The notes: generated from the letters alone by a model not told the origin. A stretch of DNA of 64,000 bases from Proteiniclasticum sediminis (GCF_018128025.1 NZ_JAGSCS010000002.1:124001-188000); one strand, 5' to 3'; shown: positions 7,777-16,863, counted from the first letter of the stretch. Translations and numbers: made by a program.

Positions 7777-9012
7777 ATGATGTATCCGACTCTCCCCGGC
7801 TTAACTCTGGACGGCCGACTCTACATTAACGAAGACATGGGAACTGTGGAAGCCATGGTCCCCCCCGGTCCATATTCCACCTGCCACTCTCCGGCCATGG
7901 TGGAGCTGCCCAACGGCGACCTTCTCTGCTGCTGGTTCGCCGGCACCTACGAAGGAGAAACCGATGTGCACATTATCTGCGCCAGGCTGCCCAAGGGCGC
8001 TCACCGATGGTCTGAGCCCGTTTCCATCTCCGGTGACCCGGAGCGGAGTGAGCAGAATCCTTCCCTCTTTCTGGGACCCGATGGTGCTGTTTGGTGTATG
8101 TACACCGCGCAGATGGCCCGGGTACCCGGAAAAGACAATATGCAGTACACCTCCCAGATCCGCTGCCAGAAGAGCTTCGACGGCGGCCTGACCTGGAGTG
8201 ATTATGAGACCGTATTCCCCCGGGAAGGCAGCTTCTGCCGCCAGGAGATTCAGGTGCTTCAGAATGGACGATGGATCTTCGGCAACTGGCTCTGCACAGA
8301 CTCCGTGGAAGGACTGGCAGGGGACCCCAGCGTCTTCCAGCTCTCCGATGATCAGGGAAAAACCTGGCGCATGGTGGAAATGCCCAATAGCCGGGGAAGA
8401 GTTCATCCCACCGTGGTGGAACTGGATAACGGTCACCTGGTGGCCTTCATGAGAAGCCGCGAGGCGGATCATGTCTACCGCAGCGAGTCCCTGGACTGGG
8501 GCGAGACCTGGTCTGAGCCCAAACCCACACCGCTTCCCAACAACAACTCCTCCGTCAGCGCCATCCGCACCCAAAGCGGCAGAGTGGCTGTGGCCTACAA
8601 TCCCACAGCTACCCCCGTGCCCATGAAGGGCAAGGCGGCCTGGCCGGGACTTCGCTGCCCCGTAGCCGTGGCTCTTTCCGAAGACGGCGGGCTCACCTTC
8701 CCCCTGATCCGATGGATGGAACGGGGCGAAGGGTTCATGGGCGACGAGAATAAGGTGAACAACAAGCAGTACGAGTATCCCTACCTCATGCAGAGCGCAG
8801 ACGGCAGGCTTCATCTGACCTACGCCGCCTACACCCGAAAGTGCATCAAGTACGTGAGCTTCACCGAAGAGGATGTCATTGGCGCCAAGCGGGAATACTT
8901 CAGTATCTATAACCCGACCTCCGGAGAAGGGGCGAAAATTCCAGCCACGGAAAAAAAGACCCTGACCCATGTCGTACCCGAAGGAGGGAACATCCGTGTT
9001 GACAGTTTATAA
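7777..9012 (+). CDS. cytoplasmic sialidase-fold (BNR repeat) protein
   Basis: A 411-residue BNR/sialidase-superfamily beta-propeller. Four Asp-box repeats are visible: SFDGGLTW, SDDQGKTW, SLDWGETW and SEDGGLTF. There is no signal peptide, so it acts in the cytoplasm, unlike secreted sialidases. The start is the first of two ATGs behind TTGGAGGT; an upstream in-frame ATG at 7708 lies inside the kinase gene and lacks such a site. The gene begins 4 bases after the kinase stop. Its place among sugar-acid genes suggests a hydrolase, lyase or epimerase step on an imported acid or glycoside, not sialic acid scavenging. Function is inference only. Confidence 0.8.
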   Translation: MMYPTLPGLTLDGRLYINEDMGTVEAMVPPGPYSTCHSPAMVELPNGDLLCCWFAGTYEGETDVHIICARLPKGAHRWSEPVSISGDPERSEQNPSLFLGPDGAVWCMYTAQMARVPGKDNMQYTSQIRCQKSFDGGLTWSDYETVFPREGSFCRQEIQVLQNGRWIFGNWLCTDSVEGLAGDPSVFQLSDDQGKTWRMVEMPNSRGRVHPTVVELDNGHLVAFMRSREADHVYRSESLDWGETWSEPKPTPLPNNNSSVSAIRTQSGRVAVAYNPTATPVPMKGKAAWPGLRCPVAVALSEDGGLTFPLIRWMERGEGFMGDENKVNNKQYEYPYLMQSADGRLHLTYAAYTRKCIKYVSFTEEDVIGAKREYFSIYNPTSGEGAKIPATEKKTLTHVVPEGGNIRVDSL

Positions 9013-10159
9013 TCTAAAGATGCCCCATGCGGTCTATGGCGGCGAAAATGCCATGGACAACATCACTGCCATTTTAAAGAACCATCAGGCGAAGCGCGTA
9101 GCGCTCTTCACCGATGGGGGGATCCTGGCCTCCGGACTTTTTACACTGCCGGAAGCGGCCGTGAAAGCGGCAGAAGCCGAGTACTATGTCCTCAGCGACA
9201 TCCCCCCGGAACCCTCCTACACTGCAGTACAGCAGATCGTGGACCAGTTCAAGGAAAACGGTGCGGACATGATCATCGCTGTCGGCGGGGGAAGCGTCTT
9301 GGATGCCGCCAAGCTTGCCAGCGTCCTGGTCACCGATGAATATGGGGTGAAAGAACTTCTGGATACCCCAGGCCGCGCGAAAAAATGCGTGCCCACCATC
9401 CTCATCCCCACCACCGCAGGAACTGGTGCTGAAGTGACCCCCAACGCCATTGTGGCGGTTCCCGAAAAGGAACTGAAGATCGGCATCGTCAATGAAAACA
9501 TGATCGCTGACTATGTCATCCTGGATGCCCGCATGGTGAAAAATCTTCCCCGGCCCATTGCCGCAGCCACGGGCGTGGATGCCCTGGCCCACGCCATCGA
9601 GTGCTACACCAGCAAGAAGGCTAATCCCTTCTCGGACACCTTTGCCCTGGAAGCCCTGGATCTCATCTTAAACCATATCCTTCCCGCCTGTGATGATCCC
9701 GAGGCCATGGAGGCCAAGAACAGGATGCAGATTGCCGCCTTCTACGCCGGCATCGCCATCACCGCCTCCGGCACCACCGCTGTCCATGCCCTGAGCTACC
9801 CCTTGGGCGGCAAGTACCACATTGCCCACGGCGTCTCCAATGCCATCCTTTTGGCGCCCGTCATGCGGTTCAATGCTCCCGTCTGTGAGGATCGTCTCGC
9901 CAAAGCCTATGACCGCTGCTGCCATGAGGCAGAGAACCGCTGCCAGAGTGATTCTGAAAAGGCAGAATGGGTCATCGGAAAGATCGAGGAAATCGTCCGT
10001 CACCTGAACATCCCCACCAGTTTGAAAGAGTTCGGCGTGCCGAAGGAAGATCTGGACGGTCTGGTGGAAGCGGGGATGCTGGTGCAGCGCCTCCTGGTGA
10101 ACAATATGCGCGAAGTCACCCCGGAAGATGCCCGAAATCTGTACCTGGAAATCCTGTAA
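8996..10159 (+). CDS. iron-containing alcohol dehydrogenase family protein
   Basis: A 387-residue group III Fe-ADH. The nucleotide-binding GGGSVLDAAK and the TTAGTGAEVT segment are present. The metal ligands are in DALAHAIECYTSKKANPFSD and KYHIAHGVSNA. These enzymes interconvert alcohols and aldehydes or ketones with NAD(P). I choose GTG 8996 because AAGGAGGG (8981-8988) lies 7 bases upstream; an ATG at 8969 would put that site inside the gene. It overlaps the sialidase-fold gene by 17 bases, so the two are coupled. In this operon it likely reduces or oxidises a C3-C4 aldehyde or hydroxy acid. Confidence 0.88.
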   Translation: MLTVYNLKMPHAVYGGENAMDNITAILKNHQAKRVALFTDGGILASGLFTLPEAAVKAAEAEYYVLSDIPPEPSYTAVQQIVDQFKENGADMIIAVGGGSVLDAAKLASVLVTDEYGVKELLDTPGRAKKCVPTILIPTTAGTGAEVTPNAIVAVPEKELKIGIVNENMIADYVILDARMVKNLPRPIAAATGVDALAHAIECYTSKKANPFSDTFALEALDLILNHILPACDDPEAMEAKNRMQIAAFYAGIAITASGTTAVHALSYPLGGKYHIAHGVSNAILLAPVMRFNAPVCEDRLAKAYDRCCHEAENRCQSDSEKAEWVIGKIEEIVRHLNIPTSLKEFGVPKEDLDGLVEAGMLVQRLLVNNMREVTPEDARNLYLEIL

Positions 10160-10195
10160 CGCTGAAAGAGAGATCAATAAAAGGAGATTAGAAGA

Positions 10196-11104
10196 ATGAA
10201 AACTGTAGAACTGAAAGGTATTATCCCGCCCATTCTTACCCCCATGAATCCCGATGAAACCATCAATCTGGGGGAACTTCGAAACCAGATCGAACGGATG
10301 CTGGAAGGCGGAGTCCACGGCGTATTTCCCTTCGGAACCAACGGAGAAGGCTATATCCTGAGCGAGGCGGAGAAGATCCAGGTGCTGGAAGCCACCATCG
10401 ACCAGGTCAAGGGACGGGTTCCCGTCTATGCCGGCACCGGATGCATCTCCACAGCGGACACCATCCGCATGAGCAAGAAGGCGGAAGAACTGGGCGCCGA
10501 CGTGCTGTCCATCATCACCCCCAGCTTTGCCCTGGCTTCCCAGAAGGAACTTTATGATCATTATGCCGAGATCGCCAAGCACGTGAACATTCCCATCGTG
10601 CTGTACAATATCCCCGCCCGTACGGGAAACAAGCTTCTGCCGGAAACTGTAGCCAAGCTGGCTCAGGATGTGGACAACATCATGGGCGTGAAGGACTCCA
10701 GCGGCGACTGGGAGAACCTTCTGGCCTACATCACCCTCACCAAGGATCTGGAGAAGGACTTCCGCGTTCTTTCCGGAAACGACGCCCTCATCCTTCCTTG
10801 TCTGGAAGCGGGTGGAGCCGGCGGCATCGCCGGATGCGCCAATGTGTATCCCCATACCCTGGCATCCATCTACGAGCTCTTCAAGGCAGGAAAGATGGAG
10901 GAAGCCAAGGTGGCACAGGACTCCATTGCCTCCTTCCGCGCGGTCTTCAAGTACGGCAATCCCAACACTGTGGTGAAAAAGGCTGTGTCCCTGCTGGGGT
11001 ATCCCGTGGGCGACTGCCGACGTCCCTTCAACTATCTCTGTGACGAAGGGGTGGAAGCCCTGAAGCAAGTGCTGAAGGACAATGCCGACAAAGGGATGAA
11101 GTAA
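10196..11104 (+). CDS. DapA-family (NAL/KDG aldolase-like) lyase
   Basis: A 302-residue TIM-barrel class I aldolase of the dihydrodipicolinate synthase/N-acetylneuraminate lyase family. The Schiff-base lysine lies in MGVKDSSGD, the conserved tyrosine in VLYNIPARTG, and the carboxylate-binding loop is GTNGEG, where true DapA has GTTGES. That change and the catabolic context argue for cleavage of a 2-keto-3-deoxy acid and not for lysine synthesis. AAGGAG precedes the ATG. The stop codon touches the start of the next gene. Confidence 0.87.
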   Translation: MKTVELKGIIPPILTPMNPDETINLGELRNQIERMLEGGVHGVFPFGTNGEGYILSEAEKIQVLEATIDQVKGRVPVYAGTGCISTADTIRMSKKAEELGADVLSIITPSFALASQKELYDHYAEIAKHVNIPIVLYNIPARTGNKLLPETVAKLAQDVDNIMGVKDSSGDWENLLAYITLTKDLEKDFRVLSGNDALILPCLEAGGAGGIAGCANVYPHTLASIYELFKAGKMEEAKVAQDSIASFRAVFKYGNPNTVVKKAVSLLGYPVGDCRRPFNYLCDEGVEALKQVLKDNADKGMK

Positions 11105-12199
11105 ATGAGTGCGCCAGTAAAGCCCATCATCGGCATCACCCTGGGCGATCCCTTCGGCAATGGGCCGGAGCTCACGGCTTACGCCCTGGCCGATGGAAAG
11201 CTCTATGAGCAGTGCAGACCGCTGGTGGTGGGGGATGCCACTTCCATGGCCTATGCCCTGAAGGTGGCCAAAAAAGTCCGGGGACTGGATCTCTCCCTCA
11301 ATATCATCAAAACCCCGGCGGAAGGCAAGTACACCCCAGGAACGGTGGATCTTCTGGATCTGAACCTCATACCTGCCGAAGAAATTCCGGATACCTTGGA
11401 TCAGGATGCCCCCAAAGCCTATGGCGTGGGCGCCTGCCCCCTGGGAGGAGAAGCCGCCTTTTCGTATGTGGTGAAGGTCATTGATCTGGCCATGAACGGG
11501 GAGATCGATGCCACGGTCACCAACGCCATCAGCAAGGAAGCCATCAATATGGCGGGGCATCACTACTCTGGACATACAGAAATCTATGCTGACTACACCC
11601 ACACTCCTAAGTACACCATGATGCTGGCCCATCATGACCTGCGGGTGGTCCATGTGTCCACCCACGTCTCCCTTCGGGAAGCCTGCGACCGGGTGAAGAA
11701 GGATCGTGTCCTGGACTGCATCCGCATCGCCAATGAAGGCTGCAAAGCCCTGGGGATCAAAGAACCCCGCATCGGGGTGGCTGGGCTCAATCCCCATAGC
11801 GGAGAAAACGGCATGTTCGGCTGGGAAGAAGTTCAGGAAATCCAGCCCGCCATCGATGAAGCCCTCGCCGAAGGGATCCTCATCCCGGAAAAGAAGCCCA
11901 CACCCCCGGACACCATCTTCTCCAAAGCCCTGGGCGGATGGTATGACATTGTCGTCGCCATGTACCATGATCAGGGGCATATCCCCCTGAAGGTAAAAGG
12001 CTTCGTCTACAACCGGGCAGAGCAGCATTGGGAAGCCGTGGAAGGGGTGAATGTGACCCTGGGTCTGCCCATCATCCGGGCCAGTGTGGACCACGGCACA
12101 GGATGGGATTTGGCCGGTACTGGCCGCTCCAGTGAACTGAGCCTGGTCAATGCCATCGAATACGCCCTGCAAATGGTGAAAGCCAAGAAAGAAGCCTAA
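11105..12199 (+). CDS. pdxA2: PdxA2-type 4-phospho-threonate/erythronate dehydrogenase
   Basis: A 364-residue PdxA-family NAD-dependent dehydrogenase. Signature segments are ITLGDPFGNGPE, SGHTEIYADYT, VHVSTHVSLREA, GLNPHSGENGMFG, MYHDQGHIPLK and PIIRASVDHGTGWDLAGTG; the His residues in SGHTE, STHVS and YHDQGH correspond to the metal site. PdxA2 members paired with DUF1537 kinases oxidise 4-phospho-D-threonate or -erythronate, and decarboxylation then gives dihydroxyacetone phosphate. The start codon directly follows the aldolase stop, with ribosome binding probably coupled. Vitamin B6 synthesis is unlikely, since no other pdx gene is nearby. Confidence 0.87.
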   Translation: MSAPVKPIIGITLGDPFGNGPELTAYALADGKLYEQCRPLVVGDATSMAYALKVAKKVRGLDLSLNIIKTPAEGKYTPGTVDLLDLNLIPAEEIPDTLDQDAPKAYGVGACPLGGEAAFSYVVKVIDLAMNGEIDATVTNAISKEAINMAGHHYSGHTEIYADYTHTPKYTMMLAHHDLRVVHVSTHVSLREACDRVKKDRVLDCIRIANEGCKALGIKEPRIGVAGLNPHSGENGMFGWEEVQEIQPAIDEALAEGILIPEKKPTPPDTIFSKALGGWYDIVVAMYHDQGHIPLKVKGFVYNRAEQHWEAVEGVNVTLGLPIIRASVDHGTGWDLAGTGRSSELSLVNAIEYALQMVKAKKEA

Positions 12200-12205
12200 A
12201 ATTTC

Positions 12206-12244
12206 GGGAGCGATTTTCTCCCACCCCTTGGCCCCGGTCAAGGG
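12206..12244 (+). other. two small hairpins between pdxA2 and the permease
   Basis: GGGAG/CTCCC (12206-12222) and CCCTTG/CAAGGG (12225-12244) form adjacent hairpins without a T-run. They may set relative transcript levels by partial termination or processing. The gap to the permease is 108 bases. Confidence 0.35.
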
Positions 12245-12307
12245 ACTGCAATGATAACGATCAGTCCTGCAAGAAAGTAATCCAAATGAAGAGAGGAGCT
12301 CAAAAAA

Positions 12308-13588
12308 ATGACGACCCCAATGATTATTGCCCTAGTCATTACCCTTGTAATGATCATCTTAATCATGACTGAAAAACTTCCCTTTGGTGCACCCCCAATT
12401 CTGGCTTGTCTTCTCCTGGTTCTCTTCGGTGTCGCCGACATCAAGACGGCTTTCGCCGGATTCTCCAACTCCACCATCGTTATGCTGGCATCATTCATGG
12501 CCATCATGGCCGCACTCCAGAAGACCAGCCTCATCGCTTCCTTCAAGAACGCCATGTACAACATGGCCACCAAGGGCGGCTTTAAAGCCTATGTGCTGCT
12601 GATTCTCGTGGTCATGCTGGGCAGCAGTCTTTTCGGAACCGGATCCACGGCTTACTATGTTCTGACCCTCGGTATTCTTTCCACCATTCCCTTCAATGAG
12701 AAACTTCCTGGATCCAAGATCATTCTATCTTCGGGTTTTGCGGCCAATCATCCGCTGATTCCGGTGAATGTGGCCCTTCAGTATGGCATCGTGGTGGCCG
12801 TTCTTCAGAGCGCCGGAGCCGTGGTGGCGAAGATTTCCCTGGTGAAGTTCTCCATCGTGAACTTTATTCTGTCTGCAGCTTTCATCGGCTGGTGTCTCCT
12901 GGCATACAAGAGACTGCCCAGTCACCCCATTGCGTCGAATAGTGACACCACGAAGCCCCAGGGTCAAGCAGCTGTCGCTATGCCCAAGTGGAAAGAAACC
13001 ACAACCTATGTGGCCTTCGCCGTGGCTGTTGTGGGCATGATCCTTCAGAGCAAAATCGGCGATGCCGGTTATGTCCTGCCTGGTCTGGCTGTTACCGCTC
13101 TTCTGGCCGTCAACGTGCTGGACTTCACGGAAATCCGCAACAGCATCGGTTCTCCCATTATCCTCATGTCTGCCGGTGTCATCGGTATCGCCGATGCCCT
13201 GGGCAACACGGGACTCACCAAGCTGGTGGGCGAAACCGTCGCAGGGATGCTGGGTACCAGCATCAATCCTTTCCTCCTGGTCTTTGCCTTCTGTATGCTG
13301 ACCAGCATCCTGGCCACCATGACCGGATCCACCCTGGGGACTGTGTTTGTCTTTGCCCCCTTGGCCATCTCCACCTGTCTCAGCCTGGGTCTGAACCCCA
13401 CGGCAGCTGCAGTGGCCATCGTTATTTCCGGATGGAACGGACACTTCCTCCCCATTGACGGAATGCCCGCCATGATCATGGGTCTGGGCAACTACAAGCT
13501 GACGGAGTTCTGGAGTTTCACCATCCCCATGTACTTCATCCGTCTTCTGGCCCTCACCGCAGGCGCTCTCCTCATGTTCCCCATGTAG
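12308..13588 (+). CDS. SLC13/CitMHS-like permease of the ion transporter superfamily
   Basis: A 426-residue polytopic membrane protein with about 11-12 hydrophobic segments in two halves. Features are an N-terminal run of small and aliphatic residues, PFGAPPILACLLLVLFGV, a GFSNSTIVMLASFM segment and its mirror in the second half, and the C-terminal ISGWNGHFLPIDGMPAM hairpin typical of carboxylate transporters in this superfamily. It probably brings in the sugar acid or dicarboxylate fed into the pathway, driven by Na+ or H+. A ribosome binding site (GAGAGGAG) lies upstream. The transported compound is unknown. Confidence 0.82.
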   Translation: MTTPMIIALVITLVMIILIMTEKLPFGAPPILACLLLVLFGVADIKTAFAGFSNSTIVMLASFMAIMAALQKTSLIASFKNAMYNMATKGGFKAYVLLILVVMLGSSLFGTGSTAYYVLTLGILSTIPFNEKLPGSKIILSSGFAANHPLIPVNVALQYGIVVAVLQSAGAVVAKISLVKFSIVNFILSAAFIGWCLLAYKRLPSHPIASNSDTTKPQGQAAVAMPKWKETTTYVAFAVAVVGMILQSKIGDAGYVLPGLAVTALLAVNVLDFTEIRNSIGSPIILMSAGVIGIADALGNTGLTKLVGETVAGMLGTSINPFLLVFAFCMLTSILATMTGSTLGTVFVFAPLAISTCLSLGLNPTAAAVAIVISGWNGHFLPIDGMPAMIMGLGNYKLTEFWSFTIPMYFIRLLALTAGALLMFPM

Positions 13589-13743
13589 GGTTGAATCCGT
13601 TATCCACCTGACTTTTGAATCCTAACCCATACCCCGTGGAAGGGGCAGAACTGGGCGATTGGATTAAGAGATCCCAAGATCCTGTCCATGCCCCGGATCC
13701 ACGATGAGCGATTTCTTTGAAAAAAAGAGAAAGAGGTACGAAG

Positions 13744-14091
13744 ATGAAGACGAAATTTGAACTGGAACATATCGGCATCAATACCCCCAATGCGGAGGAA
13801 GCTGAAAAGCTCGCCCAGCTTCTCAGTCTGATGTTCAACCTGGAACCCCGTCACGGCCAGAAGTCGGAATTTGGCGGACCCTATTTCGAGTGCATGAAGG
13901 CTCCCTTCCTGGGCGCCAACGGCCACATCGCCATGCGGACCCCCGACCTCACGGCAGCCGTGGAAGAACTGAAAGGAAAAGGATTTTCCTTCAACATGGA
14001 CACCGCAGCCTACTTCGAAGACGGACGCATCAAGAATGTCTATCTTGATGGAGAGTATGGCGGTTTCGCCATCCACATCATGGAAAAGTAA
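13744..14091 (+). CDS. VOC (glyoxalase-fold) protein like the tail of KHG/KDPG aldolases
   Basis: A 115-residue vicinal-oxygen-chelate domain: LEHIGINTPNAEEAEKLAQL at the start, then YFECMKAPFLGANGHIAM and GGFAIHIMEK at the end. It strongly resembles the VOC domain found at the C terminus of bifunctional KHG/KDPG aldolases in Firmicutes, here as a separate small protein. This fits the 2-keto-acid chemistry of the operon. ATG 13744 is chosen after AAAGAGGT. It is the last gene of the operon, 155 bases after the permease and before a strong terminator. Confidence 0.75.
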   Translation: MKTKFELEHIGINTPNAEEAEKLAQLLSLMFNLEPRHGQKSEFGGPYFECMKAPFLGANGHIAMRTPDLTAAVEELKGKGFSFNMDTAAYFEDGRIKNVYLDGEYGGFAIHIMEK

Positions 14092-14171
14092 GCCAAAGCA
14101 TTAGTCCTGCGCATAGGGCATCCCCCTCCAGAAAAGGGAAGAAAGGATCCTCGTGGCATTCCAAAACCATG

Positions 14172-14219
14172 GAGCTGGCTCAGAAATCCCATATCGGGAC
14201 CTGAGTCGGCTCTTTTTTT
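14172..14219 (+). terminator. strong terminator ending the catabolic operon
   Basis: GAGCTGGCTCAG (14172-14183) pairs with CTGAGTCGGCTC (14201-14212) over 12 positions with two G-U pairs. A small inner TCCC/GGGA hairpin sits in the loop, and seven T follow. Confidence 0.85.
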
Positions 14220-14415
14220 GCTTCAAAATCCGATTGGCAGAAATGACCCTCACCGTAGTATTCATCGGGGGGCTGGAGAAGGAATTTTTCTACGGGAAAT
14301 GGACAAGATCGAAGTCTTCACGGATAATAAGGAGTGTAAGATTTTAACGTTCAGGATCCCTAGACGACCCCATCGTGGGAAGGTTGGTCTCTGGGGGATC
14401 CCCAAGGAGAAGCTC

Positions 14416-14961
14416 ATGGAAACCGCAAGACTTTTTATCCGGGAGCTGCAGCTTTCCGACAGTCCGGGACTACAGCGGATCGTTCGGGATTTTGAAGAAT
14501 CCGCCTATACCATCTACGACAAACCCTTTCCCAAAGAAGACGAGGCCTTTCTGCGGGTGGTTCAGCGGTTTGTGGAGTCCCAGCTCTTCTTCGCCGTTTT
14601 TCGAAAAGGAGATCCGGAGATGATGGGCTACATTTGCTTTCACCTAGATGGCCAGCAGATGGATCTGGGCTACTGCTTTCATTCCACAGCCCAGGGAAAG
14701 GGCTACGCCCGGGAAGGCTGCCAGGCCCTCATGGCGGAGCTGACCAAGCGATTCCAGGTGAAAGGCTTCACCGCCGGCACAGCCCTGGCCAATATCCCTT
14801 CCCGAAAACTTCTGGAAAACCTGGGTTTTCAGCTGCTGGGGACGGAGGAGCTGGCTTTCCATGAGGATGCAGAGGGAAGACCCCTGATTTTTCAAGGGGG
14901 AATCTTTGGGTGGACGCCCAAGACCCCACAGTCGAAGCCAGAGGCTGTAGAGTCAAAATAA
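14416..14961 (+). CDS. GNAT family N-acetyltransferase (RimJ/RimL-like)
   Basis: A 181-residue acetyltransferase that starts with METARLFIREL, as in RimJ/RimL-type GNAT proteins. The acetyl-CoA loop is in GYCFHSTAQGKGYAREGCQAL and the C-terminal NIPSRKLLENLGFQLLG is the usual Asn/GF element. ATG 14416 follows AAGGAG by 6 bases; the longer reading frame upstream has no ribosome binding site. The acceptor substrate cannot be predicted. Confidence 0.82.
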   Translation: METARLFIRELQLSDSPGLQRIVRDFEESAYTIYDKPFPKEDEAFLRVVQRFVESQLFFAVFRKGDPEMMGYICFHLDGQQMDLGYCFHSTAQGKGYAREGCQALMAELTKRFQVKGFTAGTALANIPSRKLLENLGFQLLGTEELAFHEDAEGRPLIFQGGIFGWTPKTPQSKPEAVESK

Positions 14962-15022
14962 AGGAATTTTGTGGAACCGCCTCAAAAATCCAAAGTTAAC
15001 TTTACCCCGGAAGGAGGAGCCC

Positions 15023-15364
15023 ATGAACATCCAGATTTTTGGAACCACCAAATGCTTTGAAACCAAGAAGGCTCAGCGGTACTTCAAGGAGCGAAAGATC
15101 AAATTCCAGTTCATCGACCTGAAGGAAAAGGGGCTGAGCAAGGGCGAATACCTCAGCGTGAAAAAAGCCGTGGGAGGACTGGAAAATTTGCTGGATCCCC
15201 ACTGCAAGGATCAGGACGCCCTGGCCCTGGTGACCTACCTTCGGGACATCGATAAGGATGAGAAGGTACTCTCAAATCAGAGCGTGCTTAAAACCCCTAT
15301 CGTCCGAAACGGAAAAGACGCCACGGTGGGGTACCAGCCCGAAGTCTGGAAGGACTGGACCTAG
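15023..15364 (+). CDS. ArsC/Spx-family thioredoxin-fold protein
   Basis: A 113-residue member of the ArsC/Spx/YffB group. The N terminus MNIQIFGTTKCFETKKAQRY carries a single active-site-like Cys (no CXXC), and LKTPIVRNGKDATVGYQPEVW is the cis-Pro TPIV segment and tail. Such proteins act as glutathione- or thioredoxin-dependent reductases or as RNA polymerase-binding redox regulators; which applies here is unknown. GGAAGGAGG precedes the ATG. It is 61 bases from the acetyltransferase gene. Confidence 0.82.
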   Translation: MNIQIFGTTKCFETKKAQRYFKERKIKFQFIDLKEKGLSKGEYLSVKKAVGGLENLLDPHCKDQDALALVTYLRDIDKDEKVLSNQSVLKTPIVRNGKDATVGYQPEVWKDWT

Positions 15365-15471
15365 GAATCATAAAAAATGATTGTGATGGAAGAACTGGGT
15401 ACAGAGTAGGCTGGAGAGTCAGGAAGAATCAAAATGGGGCCCCATGGCGGATCCCCTGAAGGAGAATGCGC

Positions 15472-15972
15472 ATGATCATTGTCTATACGTCAAAAACAGG
15501 ATTCACCAAACGCTATGCGGATCTGTTGGCAGAAAAGACTGGGCTTTTGGCTTACCCAGCCACAAAGGTCCCCCGCGAGCTGGAGAAGGAAGACATTCTC
15601 TACCTGGGCTGGATGAAAGTGGGGAAGGTTCAAGGGCTAAATAAGGTCCAGCGGGAGAAGATCAGGGCCGTATGCGGATCGGGCACCGGAGAGACGGCAG
15701 AACCAGACCCCGAGACAGTCATCGCCCGAAATGATCTGGCGAAGATTCCCTTTTTCTATTTACGGGGCGGGTGTTTCCCCCTGAAGGAGCAAAAGGGCGT
15801 CGACAAACTCATGCTCACGGCCTTTGTACGGATGCTGAAGACCCGGGAGCCTCAGGATTCCAAAACGGAAGAAGCCATTCGGATCATCGTGGAGGGCTTC
15901 GATGGAGTAAAAGCCGAGAATTTGGAGCCTGTCCTGCAGTGGCTCCAGGAAGAAGGAGAGTGGAGACAATGA
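15472..15972 (+). CDS. flavodoxin-domain protein
   Basis: A 166-residue protein starting MIIVYTSKTGFTKRYADLL, a flavodoxin-type FMN phosphate loop. The centre keeps an ILYLGWMKVGKVQG strand and an FFYLRGGC segment, and the C-terminal helices suggest a HemG-like flavodoxin variant. ATG 15472 is preferred to 15466 because AAGGAG is 7 bases away from it. It overlaps the next gene by ATGA, so the two are coupled and may act together in a redox reaction. Confidence 0.72.
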   Translation: MIIVYTSKTGFTKRYADLLAEKTGLLAYPATKVPRELEKEDILYLGWMKVGKVQGLNKVQREKIRAVCGSGTGETAEPDPETVIARNDLAKIPFFYLRGGCFPLKEQKGVDKLMLTAFVRMLKTREPQDSKTEEAIRIIVEGFDGVKAENLEPVLQWLQEEGEWRQ

Positions 15973-16757
15973 AAAGCGTGGTGATCACGGGGAGCACTCG
16001 AGGGATCGGCTGGGCCATGGCCATGGAGTTTCTGAAAGCCGGCTGTCAGGTGACCCTATCGGGCCGAAAAGACACCCTGCCTTTGGAGGTTCTGGAGAAG
16101 CTGAAGCCCTATGCCCAAAGGGTGATCTACATTCCCTGCAATGTTCAGGACAAGGCCAGTCTGGAAAAGCTCTGGGAGGATTCCCGGACCCACTGGGGAA
16201 AAGTCGATCTGTGGATCAATAATGCCGGGCAGAATACGCCCCATGTCCTGCTTTGGGAAACGGAGGAGTGCTACACCGAAAATGTTCTTCGGACCAATCT
16301 ATTGGGGATGATCTATGGGGCACAAGTAGCGGCAAAGGGGATGCTGAAACAGGGGTTTGGGGCCATCTACAGCATGGAAGGGCTGGGCTCCAATAATATG
16401 ATCCAGCGAAAAACCGTTCTTTACGGCACCACGAAACATGCCCTCACCTACTTCATGAAAGGCCTGGCCAAGGAACTGGAAGGGACGGGAATCCTTGCAG
16501 GAAGGCTTTCGCCGGGGATGATGCTCACGGACTTCATCACGAAAACCCCCGATGGCGAGCCCTCGGAGGTCATACAGGATAAGGCCTTTCAGCGGATCTT
16601 TAACACCCTGGCAGATCATCCGGAAACGGTGGCAGCGTTTTTTATCCCCCGAATGCTGAAAAACAGCCGAAATAACGCCCACATCGTTTGGCTGACCCCG
16701 GGGAAATCCGCTTGGCGGTTCCTAACTTCCGGATTGAAGAAGCGAAAGCTCATCTAG
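15969..16757 (+). CDS. short-chain dehydrogenase/reductase, NYC1/NOL-like
   Basis: A 262-residue SDR. The cofactor motif is TGSTRGIG, followed by NNAG, and the catalytic Tyr and Lys lie in LYGTTKHAL. The segment IYSMEGLGSNN and the later RLSPGMMLTDF resemble plant chlorophyll b reductase NYC1/NOL and their bacterial relatives more than classic fatty-acid SDRs. A hydrophobic ring substrate is possible, but no pigment genes are nearby. The start overlaps the flavodoxin-like gene. Confidence 0.82.
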   Translation: MKSVVITGSTRGIGWAMAMEFLKAGCQVTLSGRKDTLPLEVLEKLKPYAQRVIYIPCNVQDKASLEKLWEDSRTHWGKVDLWINNAGQNTPHVLLWETEECYTENVLRTNLLGMIYGAQVAAKGMLKQGFGAIYSMEGLGSNNMIQRKTVLYGTTKHALTYFMKGLAKELEGTGILAGRLSPGMMLTDFITKTPDGEPSEVIQDKAFQRIFNTLADHPETVAAFFIPRMLKNSRNNAHIVWLTPGKSAWRFLTSGLKKRKLI

Positions 16758-16863
16758 AGGCAAGCTAAGGGTAAACGATCCAGACATCCTTCGGGGCATT
16801 CTCTTAGCCGGGAAGGCCAAAATTCTGATCAAGACGAAAATAAGAAGACTAAAGGAGATCATC

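Noticed and set aside
9668-12241. 857-codon open frame on the minus strand opposite Fe-ADH, aldolase and pdxA2
   Set aside because: It mirrors three clearly recognisable plus-strand genes and has no family features or ribosome binding site; long antisense frames follow from codon bias in GC-rich genes.
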